A DNA stretch of 64,000 bases from Treponema ruminis (GCA_017161305.1 CP031518.1:248001-312000), one strand, 5' to 3'. Positions 30,401-38,814 are shown, counted from the first letter of the stretch. Notes: generated by a model from the sequence alone, not told the origin. Translations and numbers: made by a program.

Positions 30401-31342
30401 ACTAATTCTCTTAAGGAAGGAGATGACCGTAAAACTGTAAGTATCGGTCATGTAGCATTCAATGCAACACTGGCTCCAACTCATGCTTATGAGTTTACAC
30501 GTACATATTTTGAATCTCTGAAAGACTACTATGAGAGTATGACTATGGACCAGTTAAATGCTGTTTATATTACAAAAACGGCGGAAGATGAAGATACCAG
30601 AACTCAAACTTTAATAGACAATATTCAGCAGGAATTTGACCGCTGCCTCGAAACAGGCTGGCATTCAATTCCTGTGGATACAAACGGAGACGGCTGTTTT
30701 GAAAAACCTCTTGTAAGCGAGTATTATACTACAAGCATTGGTCAGAGTCAGTTTATTTCCCTCAGATCAAAGATGAAAGGCCTTGTTGATGGCTTGTATG
30801 AAAATATCGTTTATTACGACACTGGTACAAACACCTGGCATACTCCAAGTTTTACTGACTTATACACCGCAACAGAATTTTCAAACGACGGAACTAAATG
30901 TACTGTAAAAGATTCTGATGGCCGCGTGTATACAGTCAACATTACGCAGCATGCTTCTGAAGTCGTAGATGTTCCTTATAGCAGCTTCGACAACGACGGT
31001 ATCCGTGGTATCAAAAATGCTATTGTAACCGTAGAAAAGGCTGATTTAAAGCTTTCGGGCGCAAGGTCTGGTGGTACAGTCACATTCAAACTTGCGGAAG
31101 ATCTTACTAAGAATTTTACAATCACTCGCTGGAAGGTTGACGGAATGAGCGTTGCAAACTTCAAGAAGGCTGAGGGCATTTCAACTGGTGTTGTTGAAGT
31201 TCTCGGAAGTCCAGGAACAGAAGCAAAACTTGAGTTCACTCTTTCGGATTTGAAAGACGGCACATACCAGATTACTGCTTACGGTACTGATGAATACGGC
31301 ATTGAACATATCGGTGGCGCAAGTATTGTTGTGAGCAACTAA
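27470..31342 (+). CDS. Large repeat lipoprotein 5 of array (longest)
   Basis: 1290 aa; lipobox LSSC (Cys about 22), then EARTAFPDF. N-terminal domain (KTGSLAITLNCGE, YYADFELYGKD), InlB-like repeat (YTRLSSETTLP ... IFLGWYETSD), Ig-like module (SWKWYYGEGESWTEI ... KKIKVEVVQKYTI). Residues about 540-1000 use visibly more AT-rich, A/T-ending codons than the flanks (nucleotides about 29090-30480), which suggests a replaced internal segment. Ends with the shared terminal domain. AAGGAG ribosome site. Confidence 0.8.
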   Translation: MKKINKYFLALITAFSLILSSCGDLSDDSGEKTVQKEKSPFGGISCIKVLLDSASVEEARTAFPDFTTENASDKESRYAGFTQFYLEGTRNSSKVSKTWTQTEENGTVTKTAYRALLDDQYIPLTYPPMEPPETWEFTLKGYYGGTFDTDGNLEDGSFILFEGKKTITTAEVGEVNEVSFELSRTSKYVFDVNKTGSLAITLNCGESNGVSTIKAKLYKAGDTENPAQLKDESTLVYATEKEYKVADLPEGQYYADFELYGKDSANREIFICSTREYAYVINNLASKSTLNIDPNGTFTISYKYNDGTSDVDFASLFASGYNAPSHYTRLSSETTLPVTGDFDSENDFIKNHIFLGWYETSDTSFANRITKIEQKSRVGNLDLKARFVHKNEVPTVLGVKFTYDDGVTADETEHPLSGLLKVGHKITATPYYNDDSSDVPFLGTIASWKWYYGEGESWTEIPATDVTIDTDASNADSTPASSSIWLKPTYAKKKIKVEVVQKYTITANAQTSGVYDIETNSTEKSTEAGTVAKGTLFVKDAFKLQYNKSIAVLCGYALSNDVLNQDVNNVVKTNVCDDNNQSSDSWTLSGLGITPTLAFAEGVTLVAPDEETGSKCYDVVLKADGYEDLSLTGVNGAYISVKYKKPTKEVLPIILWGKANLGGVAEDKILDCIDKGKVAFMKTEVSTYHNTTIFNKTLTPTACATPETMAATGSKCQIVSSDLQLGINNNGVNNTNTNAKGYNIGYIADSETYVPTESDLVGYIGTREMISKIALVRDRQVGKAISFKMLDSSEKQITQYTDICWIVEFLGAGVYNSTGATSESHTVKQADWGENGKGRVTAYRDYPYIGRKTIELGSFDLQAGEMTQPRFSYAGPAKKSGDSVTMSELNPSTFTTNTDSNNGAQINCRVSSITKVSAEDGASTGSVEVTVSATGYDSKTVTVTGIPIKPNPPAVGKNQEVTVTDPVTGAQTTVTLKTNSLKEGDDRKTVSIGHVAFNATLAPTHAYEFTRTYFESLKDYYESMTMDQLNAVYITKTAEDEDTRTQTLIDNIQQEFDRCLETGWHSIPVDTNGDGCFEKPLVSEYYTTSIGQSQFISLRSKMKGLVDGLYENIVYYDTGTNTWHTPSFTDLYTATEFSNDGTKCTVKDSDGRVYTVNITQHASEVVDVPYSSFDNDGIRGIKNAIVTVEKADLKLSGARSGGTVTFKLAEDLTKNFTITRWKVDGMSVANFKKAEGISTGVVEVLGSPGTEAKLEFTLSDLKDGTYQITAYGTDEYGIEHIGGASIVVSN

Positions 31343-31356
31343 GAGGGAGGTAAATT

Positions 31357-34300
31357 ATGAAAGCTAAATTGAAGAAAAATATACTGTTTTTGATTTCAAC
31401 ATTCGTATTGCTCTTCGCTTCGTGCACGGATTTTAATGCCGGTGGAGACGATTCCGAAAAGGTTGATTTTGGAGAAGGTTACGGCTCAATTCGAATCTCT
31501 CTCGATGACAATGCCCGCACGGCATATCCTCTCATCAATAATTATGATGAATGGACATGGACACTCAAAGGTACAACTAACTCTCCATCTGCCACAGATG
31601 CAAACTGGGTCACAATAAAAACCTGGGAAGCCGGAACAGGTGCTGGTATTCTAAGTAAGCTCAACACAGAATCTATTGGTGTTCGCTACGGAAGATGGCA
31701 TATGGTTTTGTCAGCCGAAAAAATCGTCACTGTGGGTGATGGAAACGGTGGTACAGAAAAAAAGACCGTCACAAAATATTCTGCAACCGGAAGAGATGAT
31801 GATTCTGGTGAAACAGACAAAACTACAATTGTAATTGAAAATGCTGCAGCAAGCGTAGATGTAAAATTCCATCTTGTTCTCACAGAAATTGATACAGATG
31901 TGGAAGGAACAGGTAATCTTTCAGTCATCGTGAACTACACATCTTCTGCTGTAAAGCGAATTGAAGGTGCGCTTTTCAAAGCTCCTGGTGAAGACGGTAC
32001 TTTGGTTCCTGTTGAGGGAGAGGCATATTCTTTCAAGAGTTTTACAGGCAGTAAATATGAACTTTCTGATGTTCCTGCTGGAAAATACGTTGCGGCATTC
32101 AATTTTTACGATGCTCTTACAGGCGGAAACAAACTGAACGCAAATCCTTACGAAGAATATGTTTATATTGTAAAGGACAATACTTCTGAATCATCTGTAT
32201 ATGTTCAGAGTCTTGATGACGTTTATACAATAAGTTATATTCCGGCTCCATCTGTGAACGCAACAGGAAGTTTTACTCGCCATTCAGAAAAAATCACTCT
32301 TCCTGCCGCAAAAAAATCCGACGGCACAAATGAACTCGACTCTGATTCAAAACTTTTCTGCGGATGGTATGACAATTCCAGCTTCAGCGGAACTCCAGTC
32401 ACAGAAATTCCTGCCGGAAGCCGTGGTCATAAAATTTTCTACGGAAAATACGTAAATGCTGGCGAAGCAGAGAGTTTGCCTGATTTGGTTTTGAATTATC
32501 AGGATACTGGAATTACAGATGAAGCAAAAAAGAACAGGCCTCAGATTGGAAACACTATCGTTTTAGGTACGGAAATAAAATCAACCTGTACTTATCAGTG
32601 GTATTCTATTGACGGTGAAACTGAATCTGATATCAGCGGGGCAACAACAAATTCTTACAAACTCACAAGCGACAAAATTGGCAAGAAAATCGGGCTTAGG
32701 GTTTCAAAAACTTATTCTGTAGCTGATGTTACGGAAGGAAGTCAGGTTATCTATCATACGGTTGCAGCTGGTAACGAAAATGCGTCTGCCGTGTTAATGT
32801 CTTCTGGTGAAGAAGCGGTTATTACACAAGGCACTCTTGATCTCGCCGGAATTAACATTCAGTACGGCGGAAAAGTAATTGCAGGAAACAAACCTAATAA
32901 ATCAAGTCTGGTACTTTCTGGAATTCTCAAAGATATTTACGGAAATACAATCAGCAACACTTTGCTCAAAGGTGATTTCGAGGATTATTCGGCACTTTCT
33001 GCATCAAAGAAACTTAATGTAACAATCTCGGTAGACGGTTACACAATTGCAAGCGGCACAGACACAAGCGTTTATATTACTGTTCAGAAATCTGCTCCGA
33101 CTGGTGTAGGCCTTAAAGACTCTACAGGGCTTGAAACCGGAAAAGTTGCTTTTAATGATGCAACTGTCGCAATGGCAGGATTACAATATTCTACTAATAG
33201 CGGCACAAGCTGGAATCTTGTCACAGCTGATTCATTTGCTGCATCATCTGGTTCTTCTATCCGATTGCGCTATGGAGAAAGTGGCACAGTAGGACAAGAA
33301 GGCTATACAATGGCTTCGGAATATATTGAGATTACAGTCCTTGCAAAGAATGTCGGCGGAAATACAGTTCCAACAACTGACAGGGTTGTGCTTAAGAGTG
33401 GTAAAAAGCTTAATGAGATATTTGCAACTTATTTGAAGAGAACTAAAATATTCAAATTTTCTACAGATACTCCTACAGGAGATACTTATACTATTTCTGA
33501 TGAGTCTTCAACTGTCGAAGTTAAGGCATGGAGATCTGGAACTGGATTAAATGCAGCAATCACAATCAGTGCAGAAGGCTATACAGGACCAATTGTATTG
33601 AATGCAGACTGTTCTGAAATGTTTAAAGATCTTACTACTCTTACAGATATTGATTTGAGCAGGTTTACAACAAAAGATAGTAATGGCACTCCGGTTGTAA
33701 CTAATATGGCTTCGATGTTTGCTGGATGTAAAAATCTTGATTCAATTAATTTCGGCGAGAATTTTGATACAAGCGCTGTAACAGACATGAGCAAAATGTT
33801 CTCTAAAGATGAAAGACTTGAAGATTTGGATTTGCAAGGCTTCAACACAGAATCTGTAGAAGATATGAGCGAAATGTTTACTGGCACCGCTATTGCTGAA
33901 CTCGATTTGTCAAACTTTAAAACTTCGGCTCTTAAGAATATGAAAAACATGTTCGCTGAGTGCCCCGAACTTTCCAGTGTAAATTTCGGAGCTGATTTTG
34001 ATACATCACATGTTACTGATATGAGCGGAGTATTCCAAAGCGTGTGGTATATTACCGAGCTTGATTTGAGCAAATTCGATACAAGCAGCGTTACAAGCAT
34101 GGCCTCTATGTTCGAAGGTATGGAATCTCTCGAATTGCTTGATCTTTCAAGTTTCAAAACAAGTAGTGTCACAAATATGGCTTCTATGTTCAATTCTTGT
34201 CTTAACCTTACAAAGATTTATGTAGGACAGGGATGGAAAACAAGTGCCGTTACAGATTCAGGAACAGATATGTTCCGTTCTTGTGATAGGCTTACAGGTG

Positions 34301-34416
34301 GAAATGGCACAGTTTATACCAATACACATACTGATGTAACCTATGCCGTAATTGATACTCCAGAAACTCCGGGCTATCTTACAAAACTCGGCGACTGGGT
34401 TGACCCAGCCCCATAA
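31357..34416 (+). CDS. Large lipoprotein 6 of array with BspA-like (DUF285) C-terminus
   Basis: 1019 aa; lipobox FASC (Cys about 23), then NARTAYPL. N-terminal and middle parts match the other paralogues (VEGTGNLSVIVNY, YVAAFNFYDALTGG, FTRHSEKITLP, FCGWYDNSS, YQWYSIDGE, LQYSTNSGTSWNLV). From about residue 745 the terminal Ig-like domain is replaced by at least six 22-25-aa repeats of the BspA/Mycoplasma DUF285 leucine-rich type: LDLSxFxTSSVTxMxxMFxxC. Such repeats form a solenoid and often occur on host-binding surface proteins. Last gene of the operon; a terminator follows at 34445. Confidence 0.85.
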   Translation: MKAKLKKNILFLISTFVLLFASCTDFNAGGDDSEKVDFGEGYGSIRISLDDNARTAYPLINNYDEWTWTLKGTTNSPSATDANWVTIKTWEAGTGAGILSKLNTESIGVRYGRWHMVLSAEKIVTVGDGNGGTEKKTVTKYSATGRDDDSGETDKTTIVIENAAASVDVKFHLVLTEIDTDVEGTGNLSVIVNYTSSAVKRIEGALFKAPGEDGTLVPVEGEAYSFKSFTGSKYELSDVPAGKYVAAFNFYDALTGGNKLNANPYEEYVYIVKDNTSESSVYVQSLDDVYTISYIPAPSVNATGSFTRHSEKITLPAAKKSDGTNELDSDSKLFCGWYDNSSFSGTPVTEIPAGSRGHKIFYGKYVNAGEAESLPDLVLNYQDTGITDEAKKNRPQIGNTIVLGTEIKSTCTYQWYSIDGETESDISGATTNSYKLTSDKIGKKIGLRVSKTYSVADVTEGSQVIYHTVAAGNENASAVLMSSGEEAVITQGTLDLAGINIQYGGKVIAGNKPNKSSLVLSGILKDIYGNTISNTLLKGDFEDYSALSASKKLNVTISVDGYTIASGTDTSVYITVQKSAPTGVGLKDSTGLETGKVAFNDATVAMAGLQYSTNSGTSWNLVTADSFAASSGSSIRLRYGESGTVGQEGYTMASEYIEITVLAKNVGGNTVPTTDRVVLKSGKKLNEIFATYLKRTKIFKFSTDTPTGDTYTISDESSTVEVKAWRSGTGLNAAITISAEGYTGPIVLNADCSEMFKDLTTLTDIDLSRFTTKDSNGTPVVTNMASMFAGCKNLDSINFGENFDTSAVTDMSKMFSKDERLEDLDLQGFNTESVEDMSEMFTGTAIAELDLSNFKTSALKNMKNMFAECPELSSVNFGADFDTSHVTDMSGVFQSVWYITELDLSKFDTSSVTSMASMFEGMESLELLDLSSFKTSSVTNMASMFNSCLNLTKIYVGQGWKTSAVTDSGTDMFRSCDRLTGGNGTVYTNTHTDVTYAVIDTPETPGYLTKLGDWVDPAP

Positions 34417-34444
34417 TCAAATCCTTTTTCTCCTTTTTTTCCCC

Positions 34445-34480
34445 CGGCGTGTAAATCGAAAGGTTTGCACGCCGTTTTTT
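34445..34480 (+). terminator. Rho-independent terminator of the lipoprotein operon
   Basis: CGGCGTGTAAA pairs with TTTGCACGCCG (one G-U pair) around an 8-nt loop, followed by TTTTTT. It lies 28 nt after the last array stop codon. Confidence 0.9.
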
Positions 34481-34502
34481 ATTTCCTACTTTCAAAATCT
34501 TC

Positions 34503-34508
34503 TATAAT
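34503..34508 (+). promoter_or_regulatory. -10 box for the Lrp-aminotransferase operon
   Basis: TATAAT 29 nt before the Lrp start. No good -35 at 16-18 bp, so activity may need a regulator, possibly Lrp itself. Confidence 0.4.
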
Positions 34509-34537
34509 AAAGTAAAATGTTTACAGAGGTAAAAACT

Positions 34538-35032
34538 ATGGACGGAAAAGAAGAGATTTTGGATTTGCTGCGTGAAAATGCGCGGCTCTCTGTTGAAGAC
34601 ATTTCGGCGATGACAAAAAAATCCGCCGATGAAGTTAAGGCGATTATCAAAGGCCTTGAAGACGAAGGAATCATCTTAAAATACGCCGCCATTGTAAACC
34701 CGGAAAAAGACATCAACACAAAGGACAAGGTCCGTGCTGAGATTGAGATTCAGTGCCAGCCTGAGCGTGAGCATGGATTTGACGCCCTTGCCGAGCGAAT
34801 TTACCGCTTCCCGCAGGTCAAGTCGCTTTATCTGATGAGCGGTGGCTACGATTTGAAGGTCGTTATTGAAGGTGATGATTTGCGTGAAGTCGCGCTTTTT
34901 GTCGCCCAGAAGCTTTCAACTCTTGAAGGTGTGCGCTCTACAAAGACTCACTTCCTTCTCAAAACTTACAAAGAAAATGACGTTCTTTATGTTGAGGACG
35001 AATCAGACCGCCGTGAGGGAGTCATGGCTTAA
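34538..35032 (+). CDS. Lrp/AsnC-family transcriptional regulator
   Basis: About 164 aa from ATG 34538 (MDGKEEILDLL), with AGAGG 8 nt upstream; an earlier in-frame ATG at 34517 has no such site. N-terminal winged helix (residues 1-50: ILDLLRENARLSVEDISAMTKKSADEVKAII) and a C-terminal RAM/ACT-like ligand domain (VKSLYLMSGGYDLKVVIEGDDLREVALFVAQKLSTLEGV). It would sense an amino acid. It lies 18 nt upstream of an aminotransferase gene, as in the alaR-alaT pair of Bacillus, so local control of that gene is likely. Confidence 0.88.
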   Translation: MDGKEEILDLLRENARLSVEDISAMTKKSADEVKAIIKGLEDEGIILKYAAIVNPEKDINTKDKVRAEIEIQCQPEREHGFDALAERIYRFPQVKSLYLMSGGYDLKVVIEGDDLREVALFVAQKLSTLEGVRSTKTHFLLKTYKENDVLYVEDESDRREGVMA

Positions 35033-35050
35033 GCCATTTTGGAGAATTAA

Positions 35051-36220
35051 ATGAATACTAGAGAAGATAGATTATCAAAATCAATGCAGAATATTCCGCC
35101 GTCGGGCATCCGCAAGTTTTTTGAGATGCTGATTGGTCATGACGACGTAATTTCACTTTCAGTCGGTGAACCAGATTTCCCGACTCCCTGGGTAATCCGC
35201 GAGGAAGCATATTACCATCTTGAAAAAGGTCACACTTCATACACTTCAAACTGGGGCTTGATTGAGCTTCGTGAAGAAATCGCCAAATACATGGAGCGTT
35301 ACAACCTTTACTACAACCCAAAGAACGAAATCCTGATTACAGTCGGTGCTTCTGAGGGCGTTGATGCCGTTTTGCGCGCAATCTTGAACCCTGGGGATGA
35401 AATCATCGTCGTTCAGCCTTGCTACGTAAACTACACTCCGCTTGCAGAATTGACCGGGGCAAAAGTCGTTCCAATCGATACAAGCGTAAACGGATTCTAC
35501 CCGACTGCCGAGCAGATTGAAAAGGCAATCACACCAAAGACCAAGTGCGTCATGATGTGTTCGCCAAACAACCCGACCGGCACCATGATTCCAAAAGACG
35601 AGCTTGAAAAAATCGCAAAAGTCGTCGTCAAGAATCAAATCTGGTGTATCTCAGACGAAATTTACTGCGAGCTTGCCTACGACGGAGCAGAGCACGTTTC
35701 AGTCGGCTCTTTCCCTGGCATGAAGGACTACACAATTGTCCTCAACGGCTTCTCAAAATCTTTCGCAATGACTGGCTGGCGAATCGGCTACATTGCGGCT
35801 CCTTCAGAAGTCCTGGCTCAAATCGTAAAGCTCCACGGCTACAATACAATCTGTGCTCCGATTTTCAGTCAGTATGCGGCTGTCGAAGGCCTGCGCCACG
35901 GCTGGAAAGACGTTGAAAAAATGCGCGTAAGCTATCAGCAGAGGCGAAACCTCATGTACAAGGCTTTCTGCGATATGGGCCTTGAAGTTCCAGAGCCAAC
36001 CGGTGCCTTCTACATGTTCCCGAGCATCAAAAATCTCGGTATTTCCAGCGAAGAATTTGCCACCCAACTTTTCCAGAAGCACAATGTTGCCGTAGTTCCA
36101 GGAAGCGTTTTCGGTCTGGGTGGCGAAGGTCACATCCGCTGTTGTTACGCAACCGCAATCGACAAAATGAAGACAGCTTTGGACAGAATCGCCGAATTCG
36201 TTGAAGAATTAAGGAAATAA
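35051..36220 (+). CDS. Class I/II PLP-dependent aminotransferase
   Basis: 389 aa, complete. Family motifs: SVGEPDFPTPW, YTSNWGLIELREEIA, the NNPTG motif (SPNNPTGTMI), SDEIYCELAYDG (Asp/Tyr contacting PLP) and the Schiff-base lysine in NGFSKSFAMTGWRIGY, then GAFYMFPSI and the substrate Arg in GEGHIRCCYA. Fold type I, close to aspartate/alanine aminotransferases of the PatA/AlaT group; the exact amino acid cannot be settled from sequence. Cotranscribed with the Lrp-type regulator; GGAG before the ATG. Confidence 0.9.
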   Translation: MNTREDRLSKSMQNIPPSGIRKFFEMLIGHDDVISLSVGEPDFPTPWVIREEAYYHLEKGHTSYTSNWGLIELREEIAKYMERYNLYYNPKNEILITVGASEGVDAVLRAILNPGDEIIVVQPCYVNYTPLAELTGAKVVPIDTSVNGFYPTAEQIEKAITPKTKCVMMCSPNNPTGTMIPKDELEKIAKVVVKNQIWCISDEIYCELAYDGAEHVSVGSFPGMKDYTIVLNGFSKSFAMTGWRIGYIAAPSEVLAQIVKLHGYNTICAPIFSQYAAVEGLRHGWKDVEKMRVSYQQRRNLMYKAFCDMGLEVPEPTGAFYMFPSIKNLGISSEEFATQLFQKHNVAVVPGSVFGLGGEGHIRCCYATAIDKMKTALDRIAEFVEELRK

Positions 36221-36247
36221 TAAGAATCTGCCGATAATAGACACGAT

Positions 36248-37576
36248 ATGAGTACTTTAATCGCTGTTGTCATCATAGCTGCTTTTGGCGCAATTATTCT
36301 CTCAGTTGCCACCCGCAAAAAGACGGGCAAAAAGGGCAAGCAGAAGTCTCGTGCCCAGATTTTAAAGGAATCTACTCGAAAACTCGCTCAGGACCCTCAC
36401 AATCCTGACGCCCTCATGGCTTTGGGCGATTTATATTATAACGAGCGTGCCTGGGATAAGGCTTACCCGATTTACGAAACGCAGATGAGCATTGCGCCGG
36501 CCCATAAAGAAATCGACGTTTTCAAGGCTTCTCTCCGCCAGGGAATTTGTGCGGTCAAGCTTGATAAAATTGCCGAATCATTTAAGGGCTTGAGCACGGC
36601 GGTTCAGATTAATCCAAACGATTTTGAAGTCAACTATTATCTGGGTCTGGCTTTTTACAAAAACAACGAGTTTGACAAGGCTGTTCCACGCTTCAAAAGG
36701 GTCGTTGTCGTAAAGCCTGAGGCAACGGGAATCGCTTCTCCGCTCGGATTATCTCTTTATAAAGCAAAGCATTACAAAGAATCACTTCCATACCTCAAGC
36801 GGGCTCTGGACGAAAATCCTGAGAACAAAGAGGCTCTTTTTGCTATGGCCGACGGCATGAACGAAAGCGGCTACGGCGACAAGGCAATGAAAGTCTTCAT
36901 GCACCTTCGTCCGGATCCGGAATTCGGCGCAAAGGCCTGTCTTGCGGCCGGCATGTATCATCTCAAGCAGGGTGAAGCTGACAAGGCTGTCCAGGATTTT
37001 GAAATCGGCCTCAAGCATCAGAATGCGGCTCCGGAAATTTCAATCGAAACCCGCTACCGTCTTGCCCTGGCTTACTTTGCCCAGAAGATAATCGGTAAGG
37101 GTATTGAGTATCTCCAGTCTATCCAGGCTGTCAATCCTCAGTACAAGGATGTTCCTCAGCTCCTTGCCCGCTATTCCGAGCTCAACCAGAACAAAAATTT
37201 GCAGACCTATCTCATGGCAAGTTCGAGCGACTATGTTGCCCTCTGCCGTAAAATCGTCCTCAAGTTTTATCAGAAGGCTGTCACAAAAATCGTTGACATT
37301 GCCGTTAAGCCGGAGAACATCGAGATTCTGGTCAGCGTTGAATTCGTCCGCTCCGAAGAAACTCATATTTTCAGATTCTACCGAACGACTGGTGCCGTTG
37401 CTGACTTGTATGTGCGTGAATTCCATGCGCGGGTCACAGAGGCAAAGGCCGACAAGGGCGTCTGTATTACAGCGGGTCTCTTTAGTGAGGAAGGCCGTAA
37501 ATACGCAGAAGGCCGCCCTATCGATCTAGTCGACAAGAACGGCCTCATTAAGATTTTAAAGAAGATTGATTCCTAG
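36248..37576 (+). CDS. Membrane-anchored TPR protein with endonuclease-like C-terminus
   Basis: 442 aa. One N-terminal membrane segment (residues 3-20) followed by basic residues (RKKTGKKGKQKSR), so the bulk is cytoplasmic. Residues 40-320 contain about seven TPR-type helical pairs (for example NPDALMALGDLYYNERAWDKAYPIYE; EVNYYLGLAFYKNNEFDKAVPRF). The last 110 residues (KIVDIAVKPENIEILV ... CITAGLFSEEGRKYAEGRPIDLVDKNGLIKIL) resemble an Mrr-like PD-(D/E)xK fold with the D/E...K residues largely lost. Role probably protein-protein scaffolding. Its TAG stop lies inside the inverted end of the 37573-37668 repeat. Confidence 0.75.
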   Translation: MSTLIAVVIIAAFGAIILSVATRKKTGKKGKQKSRAQILKESTRKLAQDPHNPDALMALGDLYYNERAWDKAYPIYETQMSIAPAHKEIDVFKASLRQGICAVKLDKIAESFKGLSTAVQINPNDFEVNYYLGLAFYKNNEFDKAVPRFKRVVVVKPEATGIASPLGLSLYKAKHYKESLPYLKRALDENPENKEALFAMADGMNESGYGDKAMKVFMHLRPDPEFGAKACLAAGMYHLKQGEADKAVQDFEIGLKHQNAAPEISIETRYRLALAYFAQKIIGKGIEYLQSIQAVNPQYKDVPQLLARYSELNQNKNLQTYLMASSSDYVALCRKIVLKFYQKAVTKIVDIAVKPENIEILVSVEFVRSEETHIFRFYRTTGAVADLYVREFHARVTEAKADKGVCITAGLFSEEGRKYAEGRPIDLVDKNGLIKILKKIDS

Positions 37577-37668
37577 GGCGCTACCGTCAGCCTTCGGCTG
37601 CCGGTCGGGCTTTTCGCCGTTACGCTATCGCTCCATTCGCTTCGCGAACAAGCGGCTACAATCCCTAG
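37573..37668. repeat. 96-bp palindromic element between two convergent genes
   Basis: Bounded by the inverted pair CTAGGG (37573) and CCCTAG (37663), with inner hairpins CAGCC-ttc-GGCTG and TTCGC-ttc-GCGAA, GC-rich. The TAG stop of the TPR gene and the TAG stop of the acyltransferase gene are both supplied by the element's ends. GCTACC and TTACGC inside it recall the CGCTACC...AACGC parts of the two elements at 2295 and 9612. It may also act as a two-way terminator. Confidence 0.7.
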
Positions 37669-38561
37669 CGCAACTTTTCGATTTTTTCGTGCTGCTCGTC
37701 AAAAATCTCCATGATATGATCAATTACCTTCTGTTTTGGATCCTGCTCTTCTTTTGGAAGGGTCGCAAGGTAATCTTTTCTGAACTGCTTGCAGTCGATA
37801 ACCGGGCTTGCTGTGAAAATCTGTACGTCCGGCGCAACCAAATCAGCCAGCATGTCATCCGGGTTGTTCATGTCGATTGTGAGTGCACTTCCGTTGATTG
37901 TTACCAAAATCATTACATCGAACATGCGAAGGTATGAATCGATTTCGCGAAGACCGCGTTTTGTCTCCGGGTGGCCCGGGCGGTAGCGGGTGCCGCTTGG
38001 GAATACGAGGATAACTTCTCCGTCACGCTTGCACTTGTCCATAGCCCTCATTGCAGCCAGGTTGATTGTGCGTGCGCGTTTTTCTTCTTCGATCCGCTCT
38101 TCTTCAGACTGAGCCTTTTCTTCGGCCTTGGTGAGTGAGCGGGTAGGGTAGATTACGACTCGGGTAAAGCTTTCTGCAAAGGCACGGACAAGGGGATTTG
38201 CTTCGTTGAGCTTCATTCCGGCGATTGCGACGATTCTCTTTGAAAGGTCTTTGCCTTCATCGCCCAGATCGTGCTCCAAAAGATAGCAGAGGGCCGGAAG
38301 GTCTGTGTTTGAATAATGCTCCATGAGAATAAGACCGTGCTTGCCGCCCTTTACTGCGTCCAGGAATGCACGGAAATTTTCTTTGCCTTCAAGACGGCTT
38401 CCTTCCGCCATATTGTCAGCGACCAGCATATCCATGAATTTGCGAGTCTGCGGGTTTTCCTTTTGATAAACATTTGTCTCGTCGATTTTTGCCGCTGCCA
38501 CTGAAAGATTTGCGAGCGACTTGAACATGTCTGCGTATTTTTCGCGGATAGAAAGTGCCAT
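37665..38561 (-). CDS. Glycerophospholipid acyltransferase, PlsC/PlsB-like
   Basis: 298 aa. Motif I HYSNTDLP (His-x4-Asp, catalytic) lies near residue 81 and motif III FPSGTRYRPG near 188, the standard pair of the lysophospholipid/glycerol-3-phosphate acyltransferase family. There is no obvious membrane helix, and the acidic, Lys/Glu-rich middle (KAEEKAQSEEERIEEEKR) is a likely coiled segment. It transfers an acyl chain to a glycerol backbone at the membrane face; whether sn-1 or sn-2 is uncertain. Good ribosome site AGAGGAA. Its TAG stop is within the repeat at 37573-37668. Outermost bacterial protein gene before the prophage. Confidence 0.8.
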   Translation of the reverse strand: MALSIREKYADMFKSLANLSVAAAKIDETNVYQKENPQTRKFMDMLVADNMAEGSRLEGKENFRAFLDAVKGGKHGLILMEHYSNTDLPALCYLLEHDLGDEGKDLSKRIVAIAGMKLNEANPLVRAFAESFTRVVIYPTRSLTKAEEKAQSEEERIEEEKRARTINLAAMRAMDKCKRDGEVILVFPSGTRYRPGHPETKRGLREIDSYLRMFDVMILVTINGSALTIDMNNPDDMLADLVAPDVQIFTASPVIDCKQFRKDYLATLPKEEQDPKQKVIDHIMEIFDEQHEKIEKLR

Positions 38562-38621
38562 AAATTCCTCTATAAGTGTGATTTTACCATTTTAAATCCT
38601 ATATTGATTTTTAGCAAGAGA

Positions 38622-38650
38622 TTGCGCTTTTCTGGCCGATTTGATATTAT
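38622..38650 (+). promoter_or_regulatory. Promoter of tRNA-Ala
   Basis: TTGCGC (38622-38627), 17-bp spacer, TATTAT (38645-38650), 12 nt before the tRNA 5' end. Confidence 0.65.
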
Positions 38651-38661
38651 TTTAAAGATTT

Positions 38662-38734
38662 GGGGGCGTAGCTCATCTGGTAGAGCATTTGGTTCGCAAT
38701 CAAAGGGTGGACGGTTCGAGTCCGTTCGTCTCCA
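38662..38734 (+). tRNA. tRNA-Ala (anticodon CGC)
   Basis: 73 nt folding as a full cloverleaf: acceptor GGGGGCG/CGTCTCC with the G3-U70 pair that identifies alanine, D arm GCTC/GAGC, anticodon stem TTTGG/TCAAA with loop TTCGCAA (anticodon CGC), T arm with GGTTCGAGTCC, discriminator A. CCA is not encoded. The integrase gene starts 154 nt downstream in the same orientation, so the 3' half is the likely phage attachment site. Confidence 0.93.
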
Positions 38735-38740
38735 ATCCTT
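38714..38740 (+). other. Candidate attL core (tRNA 3' end)
   Basis: Integrases of this kind usually use the T arm/3' end of the tRNA as the shared core. The right copy is outside the window, so its exact extent cannot be set. Confidence 0.4.
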
Positions 38741-38814
38741 TAAGTCCTTGCACTGCAATGTTTTGCATCAAGGCGATTGTTCCTCTTCAAGCGGGTCGCT
38801 TGCCATTTTTTCAA

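Noticed and set aside
33579..34193. 204-aa frame antisense to the DUF285 repeats
   Set aside because: Repeat-driven shadow; the sense strand has clear family repeats.
38662..38734. tRNA-Cys (anticodon GCA)
   Set aside because: The 7-nt anticodon loop is TTCGCAA, placing CGC at 34-36; the G3-U70 pair also fits alanine.
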